This document shows, piece by piece, positions 1-6,741 of a stretch of 7,601 nucleotides of DNA. The stretch is from Chitinophagaceae bacterium (lineage in GTDB: Bacteria; Bacteroidota; Bacteroidia; Chitinophagales; Chitinophagaceae). Both the position numbers and the translations under genes were made by a program. The notes under the pieces were generated by a model. The model did not search any database. It worked only from the letters and a program-made list of their open reading frames with translations, and was not told where the DNA came from. The stretch is from positions 1 to 7,601 of the forward strand of contig PMUF01000397.1 in assembly GCA_003167015.1 (NCBI GenBank), written 5' to 3'. Position 1 is the stretch's first letter. Each line of letters opens with the position of its first letter.

Positions 1-893
1 CCATGAGTCTGGAAGCGCTTACGGGTACGAAAGCTCCCTTCGATGAACGGCTGCACAGGCTGCGCCCTTACACGGGTAGTCTGCTTGTAGCCCAGCGGCT
101 GCGTTTGCTCTTGCATGACAGCGACATTATGCAAAGCCATGTGGATTGCGGCCGGGTACAGGATCCTTATTCGCTGCGCTGTATGCCGCAGGTCCATGGC
201 GCCTCCAGGAATGCCTGGCAGCATCTGCGGCAACTGACCGAGATCGAATTGAATGCCGTCACCGATAACCCTATCGTCCTGGGAGACGGTGATATCATCA
301 GCGGCGGAAATTTCCACGGGCAGCCCCTTGCATTGCCTTTGGATTATGCCTGTATGGCGGCAGCGGAGATCGGGAATATTTCAGACCGCCGTTGTTACCT
401 GTTGCTGGAAGGCAAATGGGGCCTGCCGATGCTGCTGATGAGCAATGTCGGATTGAACAGCGGGTTCATGATCCCCCAGTATACGACAGCTGCGCTGGTG
501 ACGGAGAATAAGACGCTTTGCTTTCCTGCCAGTGTCGATAGCATTCCGACCTCTCTGGGTCAGGAGGACCATGTGAGCATGGGCAGCATCAGCGGCAGGA
601 AGCTCAGCCAGGTGCTGGACAACCTGGAATACATCCTGGCTATTGAGCTGATGAGCGCCTGCCAGGCCATTGAATTCCGTCGTCCGCTGAAAAGCAGTAC
701 GATCCTGGAGGCCGCGCACGAATTTGTGCGCGGGTTTGTGGGTTTTGCCCGTGAAGACCGCATCTTTGCAGAAGATATCCGTCAACTGCAGGCGATCATC
801 CATGATTTTTCTTTTGTACGACATTGTAATTCCGTTGCTGCCGGTCAGCAGGTCCGGTTGAATGCCGGGTTCGAAGAGGAATTTTCTCTGTAG
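1..893 (+). CDS. hutH: Histidine ammonia-lyase (histidase), C-terminal part; 5' end outside window
   Basis: Histidase removes ammonia from L-histidine non-oxidatively to give trans-urocanate, the first step of cytoplasmic histidine breakdown. The ATG at base 3 is an internal Met: the visible 296 residues begin in mid-domain (MSLEALTGT), whereas the family is about 500 residues long. The missing N-terminal part should carry the Ala-Ser-Gly triad that forms the MIO cofactor. Numbering from that Met, conserved family blocks are QDPYSLRC (53-60), TDNP (87-90), GGNFHGQPLA (101-110) and GQEDHVSMG (186-194). By motif comparison with Pseudomonas putida HutH, Gln53, Tyr56, Arg59, Phe104 and Glu188 match the known active-site Gln277, Tyr280, Arg283, Phe329 and Glu414. 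The frame is open to a TAG stop with no sign of decay. hutU follows 37 bases later, which supports the hut assignment over the related tyrosine or phenylalanine lyases. Confidence 0.95.
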   Translation, partial: MSLEALTGTKAPFDERLHRLRPYTGSLLVAQRLRLLLHDSDIMQSHVDCGRVQDPYSLRCMPQVHGASRNAWQHLRQLTEIELNAVTDNPIVLGDGDIISGGNFHGQPLALPLDYACMAAAEIGNISDRRCYLLLEGKWGLPMLLMSNVGLNSGFMIPQYTTAALVTENKTLCFPASVDSIPTSLGQEDHVSMGSISGRKLSQVLDNLEYILAIELMSACQAIEFRRPLKSSTILEAAHEFVRGFVGFAREDRIFAEDIRQLQAIIHDFSFVRHCNSVAAGQQVRLNAGFEEEFSL

Positions 894-934
894 AAAAAGG
901 AGTCAAAAAAAATAAAAAAATGATTTTGCTATGA
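894..934 (+). promoter_or_regulatory. hutH-hutU junction: A-rich leader with a possible four-codon mini-ORF ending on the hutU start
   Basis: An AGGAG (898-902) lies right after the hutH stop. It is 28 bases before the hutU ATG at 931, too far for normal Shine-Dalgarno use. An A-rich run (904-919) then leads to an out-of-frame ATG at 920, which reads Met-Ile-Leu-Leu and stops at TGA 932-934, overlapping the hutU ATG as ATGA. The mini-ORF could couple ribosome delivery to hutU or could be chance. The A-rich stretch itself fits Bacteroidota initiation regions, which often do without a spaced Shine-Dalgarno. No terminator hairpin is visible here, consistent with one hutHU transcript. Confidence 0.3.
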
Positions 935-2610
935 GTACAGTCTCCTATCAACGATATGATCCTGTCCGATACAAGACACCCACCGGCAGTACGCTTCAAT
1001 GCAAGGGCTGGATACAGGAAGCAGCGCTGCGCATGTTGCTGAACAATCTCGATCCGGCGGTTGCGGAACGGCCCGATGAATTGATCGTATATGGCGGCCG
1101 CGGCAAAGCCGCCCGTAATTTTGAATCGCTGGACCTCATCATCCGGGCTCTGAAGGATCTCGAAAACGACGAGACCCTGCTGATCCAGAGCGGGAAACCA
1201 GTGGGTATCCTGCGCACGCATAAAGATGCCCCGCGTGTGCTGCTGTCCAATTCTCAGTTGGTGCCGAAGTGGGCCGACTGGGCGCATTTCGACGAACTGG
1301 AGAAGAAAGGGCTGATGATGTACGGCCAGATGACCGCGGGCTCCTGGATCTATATCGGCTCGCAGGGCATCGTACAGGGTACGTATGAAACATATTCTGC
1401 CGCTGCCGATAAACACTTTTCCGGCACCCTCCGCGGCACCCTGAATGTAACGGCCGGCCTCGGCGGGATGGGTGGCGCCCAGCCGCTGGCCATCACCATG
1501 AATGATGGTGTGGCCCTGGTGGCAGAAGTGGAGGGATGGCGTATCGACAAACGGCTCGAGACCCGTTACCTGGATATCAGGATCGATGATATCGACGCAG
1601 CCATCGATCGGGCCCTGGAAGCGCGAAGGAAAGGGGAAGCCTTGTCCATTGGCGTGCTGTGTAATGCGGTTCACTTATTGGAACGCCTGATCGAACGTCG
1701 AATTATCCCGGATACCCTGACGGATCAGACCTCGGCGCATGATCCCCTTATCGGTTACTGGCCTCACGAGATCTCCTACGAACAGGCGAAGGTTTTGCGA
1801 AAGGATAACCCGGCAGCCTATACCGACTATGCCTATCGTTCTATGCGCCGTCATGTGGAATGTATGCTTGAATTACAAAGCCTGGGGGCTATCACCTTCG
1901 ATTACGGCAACAACCTCCGGGCAAGGGCCCAGGAAAATGGCCTCGCGAATGCCTTTGGCTTTCCTGGTTTTGTTCCTGCGTATATCCGTCCCCTGTTCTG
2001 TGAGGGAAAAGGTCCATTCCGATGGGCAGCCCTTAGTGGCGATGTTGCCGATATTGCCGTGACAGACGAAGTGATCGCCGGACTTTTTCCTGCAAATACT
2101 TCTCTGCAGCGCTGGCTGAAACTGGCCAGGGAAAAGATCGCTTTCCAGGGACTGCCTGCCCGTATTTGCTGGCTGGGCCAGGGAGAAAGGGAAAAGGCGG
2201 GTCTGGCTTTCAACGAACTGGTCCGGACGGGCAAAGTGAAAGCTCCGATCGTCATCGGCCGCGACCACCTGGATACCGGCTCTGTCGCGTCTCCCAACCG
2301 GGAGACGGAGGCCATGCTGGACGGCAGCGATGCAGTGGCAGACTGGCCCGTGCTGAACGCGCTGGTCAATACCGCCGGCGGCGCCAGCTGGGTGAGCCTC
2401 CACCATGGCGGCGGGGTAGGGATGGGCTATAGCATTCATGCGGGGATGGTCATTGTAGCGGATGGTACCGACGAGGCTGCGTCCCGCCTGGCGAGGGTAC
2501 TGCGCAATGATCCGGGCATGGGGGTCATCCGGCATGCCGATGCGGGATATGATGTCGCCAGGGACACGGCACGGAAACATGACCTGGATATCCGCGAACG
2601 GCTCGGCTGA
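931..2610 (+). CDS. hutU: Urocanate hydratase (urocanase)
   Basis: This cytoplasmic enzyme adds water to urocanate, using tightly bound NAD+ as an electrophile, to give 4-imidazolone-5-propionate, the second step of histidine degradation. At 559 residues it is full length for the family. Visible blocks are VYGGRGKAARN (53-63), QMTAGSWIYIGSQG (133-146), the glycine-rich NAD-binding turn GLGGMGG (176-182), DQTSAHDP (265-272), the urocanase signature FQGLPARICW with Cys413 (equivalent to the conserved Cys410 of P. putida), GRDHLDTGSVASPNRE (443-458) and HHGGGVGMGYS (491-501). The ATG at 931 gives the usual short N-terminus before the conserved KGWIQEAALRMLLNNLDP segment, so this start is well supported. 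It follows hutH closely and no clear promoter lies between them. The downstream hutI and hutG or formimidoyl-transfer genes are not in the window. No truncation or frameshift is seen. Confidence 0.98.
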   Translation: MSTVSYQRYDPVRYKTPTGSTLQCKGWIQEAALRMLLNNLDPAVAERPDELIVYGGRGKAARNFESLDLIIRALKDLENDETLLIQSGKPVGILRTHKDAPRVLLSNSQLVPKWADWAHFDELEKKGLMMYGQMTAGSWIYIGSQGIVQGTYETYSAAADKHFSGTLRGTLNVTAGLGGMGGAQPLAITMNDGVALVAEVEGWRIDKRLETRYLDIRIDDIDAAIDRALEARRKGEALSIGVLCNAVHLLERLIERRIIPDTLTDQTSAHDPLIGYWPHEISYEQAKVLRKDNPAAYTDYAYRSMRRHVECMLELQSLGAITFDYGNNLRARAQENGLANAFGFPGFVPAYIRPLFCEGKGPFRWAALSGDVADIAVTDEVIAGLFPANTSLQRWLKLAREKIAFQGLPARICWLGQGEREKAGLAFNELVRTGKVKAPIVIGRDHLDTGSVASPNRETEAMLDGSDAVADWPVLNALVNTAGGASWVSLHHGGGVGMGYSIHAGMVIVADGTDEAASRLARVLRNDPGMGVIRHADAGYDVARDTARKHDLDIRERLG

Positions 2611-2629
2611 AATATCCTAAGATGGCCTT

Positions 2630-2680
2630 AAAATGACACGTTCGTGGGCCAAAATGACACGGATATGAGTTTTAATGAAG
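2630..2680 (+). repeat. Phased direct repeat, 21-bp period (two exact 11-mers plus a degenerate third half-site)
   Basis: AAAATGACACG occurs at 2630-2640 and again at 2651-2661, exactly 21 bp apart (two helical turns). A third AATGA at 2674-2678 keeps the same register as those at 2632 and 2653. The array lies between the hutU stop and the candidate -7 box of the lipoprotein gene, so the three half-sites would sit roughly at -79, -58 and -37 from the predicted transcription start. That layout fits an activator operator. LytTR-family regulators are known to bind direct repeats about 21-22 bp apart centre to centre, and one is encoded at 6738-7484. The base sequence is not a clear match to the published LytTR consensus. 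Repeats of this kind also occur at the ends of some insertion sequences (IS21-like), so a relic end is an alternative. Confidence 0.5.
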
Positions 2681-2698
2681 ATATTAGGATGATTAAGA

Positions 2699-2706
2699 TA
2701 TTTTTG
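2699..2706 (+). promoter_or_regulatory. Candidate Bacteroidota-type -7 promoter box for the LamG lipoprotein gene
   Basis: TATTTTTG matches the Bacteroidota -7 consensus TAnnTTTG at every fixed position. It would start transcription near 2713 and leave a leader of about 38 bases before the ATG at 2751. No good TTG-type -33 element is visible at the expected distance, near 2675-2680. The degenerate third repeat half-site sits there instead, which would suit an activator-dependent promoter. The box overlaps the loop of a weak AT-rich inverted repeat (arms 2692-2699 and 2710-2717, with one G-T pair). Confidence 0.4.
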
Positions 2707-2750
2707 TCCATCTTGATATAGCCACTAAACCCTAAACCGCTAACTACAAT

Positions 2751-3698
2751 ATGAAATCTACCCTCTTCCTTTTATCGGCCGGGATAACCGCCCTGGTCAC
2801 TGTCTATGCCTGTAATAAGGCCGCCAATCCTCAACCTCCTGTTTACGACACCGTTACTATTACCAAAACGGATACTTTGGTTTTGCCACCGGTGAACGAT
2901 ACGCCGAACCTGACGGAAGGCCTGGTGCTATATCTGCCTTTCAACGGCAGTTTTGCCGATTCCAGCGGAAACAACAATATAGTTACACCTTTGGACGGCG
3001 CTGCCCTGGGATATGATTTGCACGGGTATGCCAACAGCGCTTTCATCTCTTCCGGCAACGGCGCCCGGCTGGTGGTGGCCAACAATGGCAGCTACGCTGT
3101 GGATACGGCGTTCTCCATCTCGTTCGATTTTGTGATCCGCAGCAATACTTATTATTACGGCGGAGGCAATTATACCGGTCTCATGAGCTTTCTGAGTATC
3201 ATAGATACTGCCACCGGCAATGGCCCGACTTTCGGTGTCGGGCTGACTGATCCCGAAGTACCGCAGGATTTCGCTTTCGGGGTCAACACTGCTGCCACCA
3301 GCTCCTGTGACAATAGCGGGCAAAATAACACTGAGAACGTTGGCGACGTCCCCAGTTTTGCTCCGCAAATCGGCAGCTGGTACAATGCCATCTGTATTTT
3401 CACCAAAGGAAAACAATCGGTGTATATCAACGGGCAGCTGGTGGGAACCGCAATCGCAGGGGATTCAACCACCCTTTTCTGTCCCAATGCTAATTTTGTC
3501 GTAGGCGCCTGGTGGAGCGGAGGCAACAACCTCAGCAATCTGGAAAGTCTCAACGGTGAGCTGGACGAGGTCAGAATGTATAACCGTACGCTGACGGCTC
3601 AGCAGATCGCCTGGTTATCGAGGAATTTCCAGCCCACGTCGACCAGTCTGACCCGTGACGTAAAGAAGGGCGGATCTCCGGGGATCGGCGCCCATTAA
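2751..3698 (+). CDS. LamG / concanavalin A-like domain lipoprotein
   Basis: This is a predicted exported lipoprotein of 315 residues. The N-terminus is a lipoprotein signal peptide: Lys2, a hydrophobic stretch (4-18) and the lipobox VYAC with acylated Cys21, followed by Asn-Lys. Residues 22-55 form a low-complexity Pro/Thr-rich linker. Residues 56-290 look like one LamG-type jelly-roll domain: the opening YLPFNGSFADSSGN (61-74), a middle strand VYINGQLVG (224-232), and the typical closing segment GELDEVRMYNRTLTAQQI (269-286). A basic, glycine-rich tail follows from about 297. No catalytic domain is present, so a carbohydrate- or protein-binding role at the cell surface or in the periplasm is the best guess; the ligand is unknown. 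No acidic residues follow the Cys, so a typical Bacteroidota surface-export signal is not obvious. The gene has its own candidate promoter and a strong terminator, so it is probably monocistronic. Confidence 0.88.
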   Translation: MKSTLFLLSAGITALVTVYACNKAANPQPPVYDTVTITKTDTLVLPPVNDTPNLTEGLVLYLPFNGSFADSSGNNNIVTPLDGAALGYDLHGYANSAFISSGNGARLVVANNGSYAVDTAFSISFDFVIRSNTYYYGGGNYTGLMSFLSIIDTATGNGPTFGVGLTDPEVPQDFAFGVNTAATSSCDNSGQNNTENVGDVPSFAPQIGSWYNAICIFTKGKQSVYINGQLVGTAIAGDSTTLFCPNANFVVGAWWSGGNNLSNLESLNGELDEVRMYNRTLTAQQIAWLSRNFQPTSTSLTRDVKKGGSPGIGAH

Positions 3699-3759
3699 TT
3701 AAGCGACCCATTAATCATTAATACCTTCTTATCTTGTTAAGGCTCTTTTGAGCGAGATC

Positions 3760-3787
3760 ACGGACCGGCCCAGCCGGTCCGTTTTTG
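3760..3787 (+). terminator. Strong intrinsic terminator after the lipoprotein gene
   Basis: CGGACCGGC (3761-3769) and GCCGGTCCG (3773-3781) are perfect inverted complements with a three-base loop (CCA), extended by an A-T pair (3760/3782), and run directly into TTTTT (3782-3786). This 9-10 bp GC-rich hairpin plus T run is a textbook rho-independent terminator. It separates the lipoprotein transcript from the kinase operon. A small perfect hairpin, GCTC-TTTT-GAGC (3742-3753), lies just upstream. Confidence 0.88.
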
Positions 3788-3816
3788 ATTTAAATGATGA
3801 TTAAACCCTATATTTA
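3785..3816 (+). promoter_or_regulatory. Weak candidate promoter for the kinase-regulator operon
   Basis: TATATTTA (3809-3816) matches TAnnTTTG except for the last base. A TTG at 3785-3787 lies 21 bases upstream, within the usual -33 to -7 spacing. Transcription would then begin near 3823, almost on the ATG at 3826, giving a nearly leaderless message. The TTG is also part of the terminator tail. Some promoter is required between 3787 and 3826 or further upstream, but this assignment is tentative. Confidence 0.25.
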
Positions 3817-3825
3817 TGGGGTCTT

Positions 3826-6741
3826 ATGAAATGGCTTCCAATTTTATTTATTTCTGTACTGTTGTTTATCCCTGCTTTTTCCCATGCTCAGACATATGGG
3901 TATACACACTATGACATACCGGATGGACTGGCAGGATCTACCGTCTACTGTATCACCCAGGACAAGGACGGCTTTATCTGGACTGGTACCGAGACAGGGG
4001 TCAGCAGGTTTGACGGGACCCACTTCAAGAATTTCACCGCGGAGGATGGCTTGCCGGATGTAGAGGTCCTGAACATGTTCAGTGATTCCAAAGGGAGGGT
4101 CTGGATGGCTCCCTTTTCGCATTCAATATGTTATTATTTCAAAGGCAGGATCTATAACCAGGAAAATGATCCTGTTTTACACAAAGTGAGATTGAATGGC
4201 AATATTTGGCATTTTGCCGAAGACAGACAGGGAAATATCCTCGTACAGGAAAGATCGGCATTGCACCTGGTCTATAACGACGGCCGGGTAAAGGACTATG
4301 ATTCCAAAACTGATGCAAGACTGTTGACGATAGATGCCATCAGTTGTAGTCCTTCCGGCTATTTCCAGGTCCTGGCAAATGATACGTTGTACGAACTGGA
4401 AGAGAATGGGCTCAAGCCATTGCTTTCCTACACATTTTGGCCTTTCCCGGCTACTGGCAGAGCGTTGAGCAGCCAAATCCTGTTGGGTCTCGACAGTGGG
4501 AACAGGACGATGATCCGGGTTCTGGCAACGGGCAAAACGTACCGGCTTTCCCTGGGGGCCAGCCTGGTCGCTTATAATATTATTGCAGATAGCCTGGTCT
4601 ATATCAACGAATCTACGGGATCGACGGAATTCAACATTCACTCCGGAAGTTCGAAAAAGTTTTTGCCCGGCATGGAAGTTTCCTGCGTCTTCCGGGATGT
4701 GGATGGGAACACCTGGTTCTCCACGATCGGCCATGGACTTTTCAGGCTGAACTCAGATGAATTCAGAAGCCTGTCAATGAAAGTCCCGGGCTTTGCTGAT
4801 TGTTCGGTGCACTCTATCTACCGGACCGGCAACCAACTGATCCTGGGCGTGAGCCAGCATGCCGTCTTCCGGTTTCGTTTGCCCAACCTGGAAGAAGACA
4901 GCCACCAATTTCTGGGTGGGGATTGGAAAGCAAGTGTTACATTTATTTGCCACACTCCGAACGGGGTAATGCTGTATGGTTCCGATGAAGACATCGAGAA
5001 ATGGTCGGTCCCGCCATTTCTATATTCATATTTGCCGGCAAGCCTGAGATCTGCCTTCCGGACCGGGGAAAACGAGTTTCTTTTTGTGAATAGTATGGGC
5101 GGCTTCAGGGCGAAAATTGATCCCCTCCAGGTGGTGGACACCTTCTGGACAGGTCGTTGTACAACCGTCTATTTCAGACAGGATACTACGTATGTAGGAA
5201 CACTGCACGGCCTCTATTTTATTCCGAAGGATAAATCCGTGGTTTATGCCGGGGATAGCATTGCTTTTTTCCGCAAAAGGATCGCAGCGATCACCGGTTC
5301 GGCGGATGGCACTTTATGGATCGCCTGCTATGACGGGGGCGTGGTCGGATACCGGCAAGGTAAGGTCATCACCATCCTCACAAATGAACGCGGACTGACC
5401 AGCAACATCTGCCGGACGCTGACGATCCAGGGTCATTATTTATGGGTCGGTACCGACCGCGGGCTGAACAAGGTCGATCTCGCTGATCCGTCTTATCCTG
5501 TGATCCGCTATACGTCGAATGACGGCCTTGGATCGGACATCATCAATACCGTGTATGCCGACAGCCCTACTATCTATGTGGGGACGGCGGCAGGATTAAG
5601 CTTTTTTGAAGAACGCGTACATCCCGGTGAAGGCTGCCGGCTGATATTGCTGAATGTATTGAGTGGCAATCGGGACAGGATATCGGATACCGGGCGCCTG
5701 GTACTGCCTTATACTTCCAATAATGTCCGTTTTGACTATGCCGGCATTTCATACCGGTCAGCGGGTAACATCACGTACCGGTATCGGCTGACCGGCCTGG
5801 ACACCGCCTGGCGGCAAACGAAGGAGACCTTTTTGGAGTATCCCAGTCTTCCGTCAGGGGATTATGTGTGGGAGCTGACGGCCATCAATAAATTCGGGAT
5901 AGCGAGCAGGCCGTTATCGGTGAAATTCAGTATTACGACGCCTTTTTGGAAGACATGGTGGTTCGCCGTTATACTTACCTTTGTCTTTTTGCTGGCCACC
6001 TGGGGACTGGTCGATCGCCGCATCCGGCGGGCCCAATCGCAGCAGGAAGAGAAAGAGCGGCTGAACAGGAAAATGAGCGAGCTGGAAAATATGGCTTTGC
6101 AGGCCCAGATGAATCCGCATTTCATTTTCAATTGTTTGAATTCAGTCCAGCAATTTATTTTCGATCGGGACACTTTTCTGGCCAATCAATATATTTCCGA
6201 CCTGGCCAAGCTGATCAGAGCTACTTTATACTACTCCAACAAACCTTTTATTACTGTCAGGCAGGAAATCGATTATCTGAATACCTATCTTTCCATTGAA
6301 AAGCTCAGGTTCGACAGCAAAATGGACTACCGGCTGGAAGTGGACGAATCTATCGGTCAGGACGAGCTGCAAATCCCGCCGATGCTCATTCAACCTTATG
6401 TGGAAAATGGCATCAGGCATGGCCTGCGTCATAAAAGAGCAGGGGAAGGACTCATCATGGTGGCCATACGGATGTTGGCAGATTCCTTACAGGTGATCGT
6501 CGAAGACAATGGCATCGGACGCGAAATGTCCGCCCGCTACAAGACACGCGAGCATATCGAGTATCAGTCCAAGGGGATGTCGCTGACGGCAGACCGCATC
6601 CGTATGCTGAATAGCATTAACCGGCAACAGATCCATGTCCGGGTAGACGATCTCAGGGATGTCGCAGGAAAGGCTGTTGGAACAAGAATTGTATTGACGT
6701 TTCCATTATTTCACCACTTCGATAAAACCCCCAGTTTGTGA
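3826..6741 (+). CDS. Membrane sensor histidine kinase: Reg_prop beta-propeller, Y_Y_Y domain, LytS/YehU-type kinase
   Basis: A 971-residue transmembrane sensor kinase that should detect a periplasmic signal and phosphorylate a cytoplasmic response regulator. Residues 1-21 are a signal peptide with a likely cut at SHA|Q. About 22-620 form the periplasmic sensor, with two-component propeller repeats recognisable as DGFIWTGTETGVSRFDG (near 50-65), DGNTWFSTIGHGLFRL, DGTLWIACYDGGVVGY and YLWVGTDRGLNKVD. A Y_Y_Y immunoglobulin-like domain follows (about 634-701), then one membrane helix (711-729), a short coiled linker (733-757), and a His_kinase domain of the LytS type with phospho-acceptor His765 in QMNPHFIFNCLNS. 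The ATPase domain has Asn861 in PYVENGIRHG and the DNGIG loop (894-898). Unlike classical Bacteroides hybrid systems there is no receiver or AraC-type output domain; output is through the overlapping LytTR gene. The ATG at 3826 starts directly into the signal peptide. The ligand cannot be read from sequence. Confidence 0.95.
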   Translation: MKWLPILFISVLLFIPAFSHAQTYGYTHYDIPDGLAGSTVYCITQDKDGFIWTGTETGVSRFDGTHFKNFTAEDGLPDVEVLNMFSDSKGRVWMAPFSHSICYYFKGRIYNQENDPVLHKVRLNGNIWHFAEDRQGNILVQERSALHLVYNDGRVKDYDSKTDARLLTIDAISCSPSGYFQVLANDTLYELEENGLKPLLSYTFWPFPATGRALSSQILLGLDSGNRTMIRVLATGKTYRLSLGASLVAYNIIADSLVYINESTGSTEFNIHSGSSKKFLPGMEVSCVFRDVDGNTWFSTIGHGLFRLNSDEFRSLSMKVPGFADCSVHSIYRTGNQLILGVSQHAVFRFRLPNLEEDSHQFLGGDWKASVTFICHTPNGVMLYGSDEDIEKWSVPPFLYSYLPASLRSAFRTGENEFLFVNSMGGFRAKIDPLQVVDTFWTGRCTTVYFRQDTTYVGTLHGLYFIPKDKSVVYAGDSIAFFRKRIAAITGSADGTLWIACYDGGVVGYRQGKVITILTNERGLTSNICRTLTIQGHYLWVGTDRGLNKVDLADPSYPVIRYTSNDGLGSDIINTVYADSPTIYVGTAAGLSFFEERVHPGEGCRLILLNVLSGNRDRISDTGRLVLPYTSNNVRFDYAGISYRSAGNITYRYRLTGLDTAWRQTKETFLEYPSLPSGDYVWELTAINKFGIASRPLSVKFSITTPFWKTWWFAVILTFVFLLATWGLVDRRIRRAQSQQEEKERLNRKMSELENMALQAQMNPHFIFNCLNSVQQFIFDRDTFLANQYISDLAKLIRATLYYSNKPFITVRQEIDYLNTYLSIEKLRFDSKMDYRLEVDESIGQDELQIPPMLIQPYVENGIRHGLRHKRAGEGLIMVAIRMLADSLQVIVEDNGIGREMSARYKTREHIEYQSKGMSLTADRIRMLNSINRQQIHVRVDDLRDVAGKAVGTRIVLTFPLFHHFDKTPSL

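Noticed and set aside
921..928. TGATTTTG as a -7 promoter box for hutU
   Set aside because: It mismatches TAnnTTTG at the essential second base, sits two bases from the start codon, and has no TTG-type upstream element.
796..1674. Long minus-strand open frame of 292 codons
   Set aside because: It is antisense to hutU and the hutH end, its translation matches no recognisable family, and the + strand frame carries the full conserved urocanase motifs.
1873..2580. Minus-strand open frame of 235 codons
   Set aside because: It is a shadow of the hutU 3' half, with no plausible domain or initiation context.
2692..2717. AT-rich inverted repeat after hutU as an intrinsic terminator
   Set aside because: The stem is only about 8 weak pairs with one G-T, and the T run lies in the loop rather than after the stem. 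A promoter box overlaps it.
3691..3722. CCCATTAAT repeated at 3691 and 3707, with a further ATTAAT at 3717
   Set aside because: A short AT-rich repeat that begins inside the lipoprotein stop region. Too short and low in complexity to call an operator.
4177..4734. Minus-strand open frame of 185 codons inside the kinase gene
   Set aside because: It is antisense to the propeller-coding region, and the composition simply mirrors the real frame.
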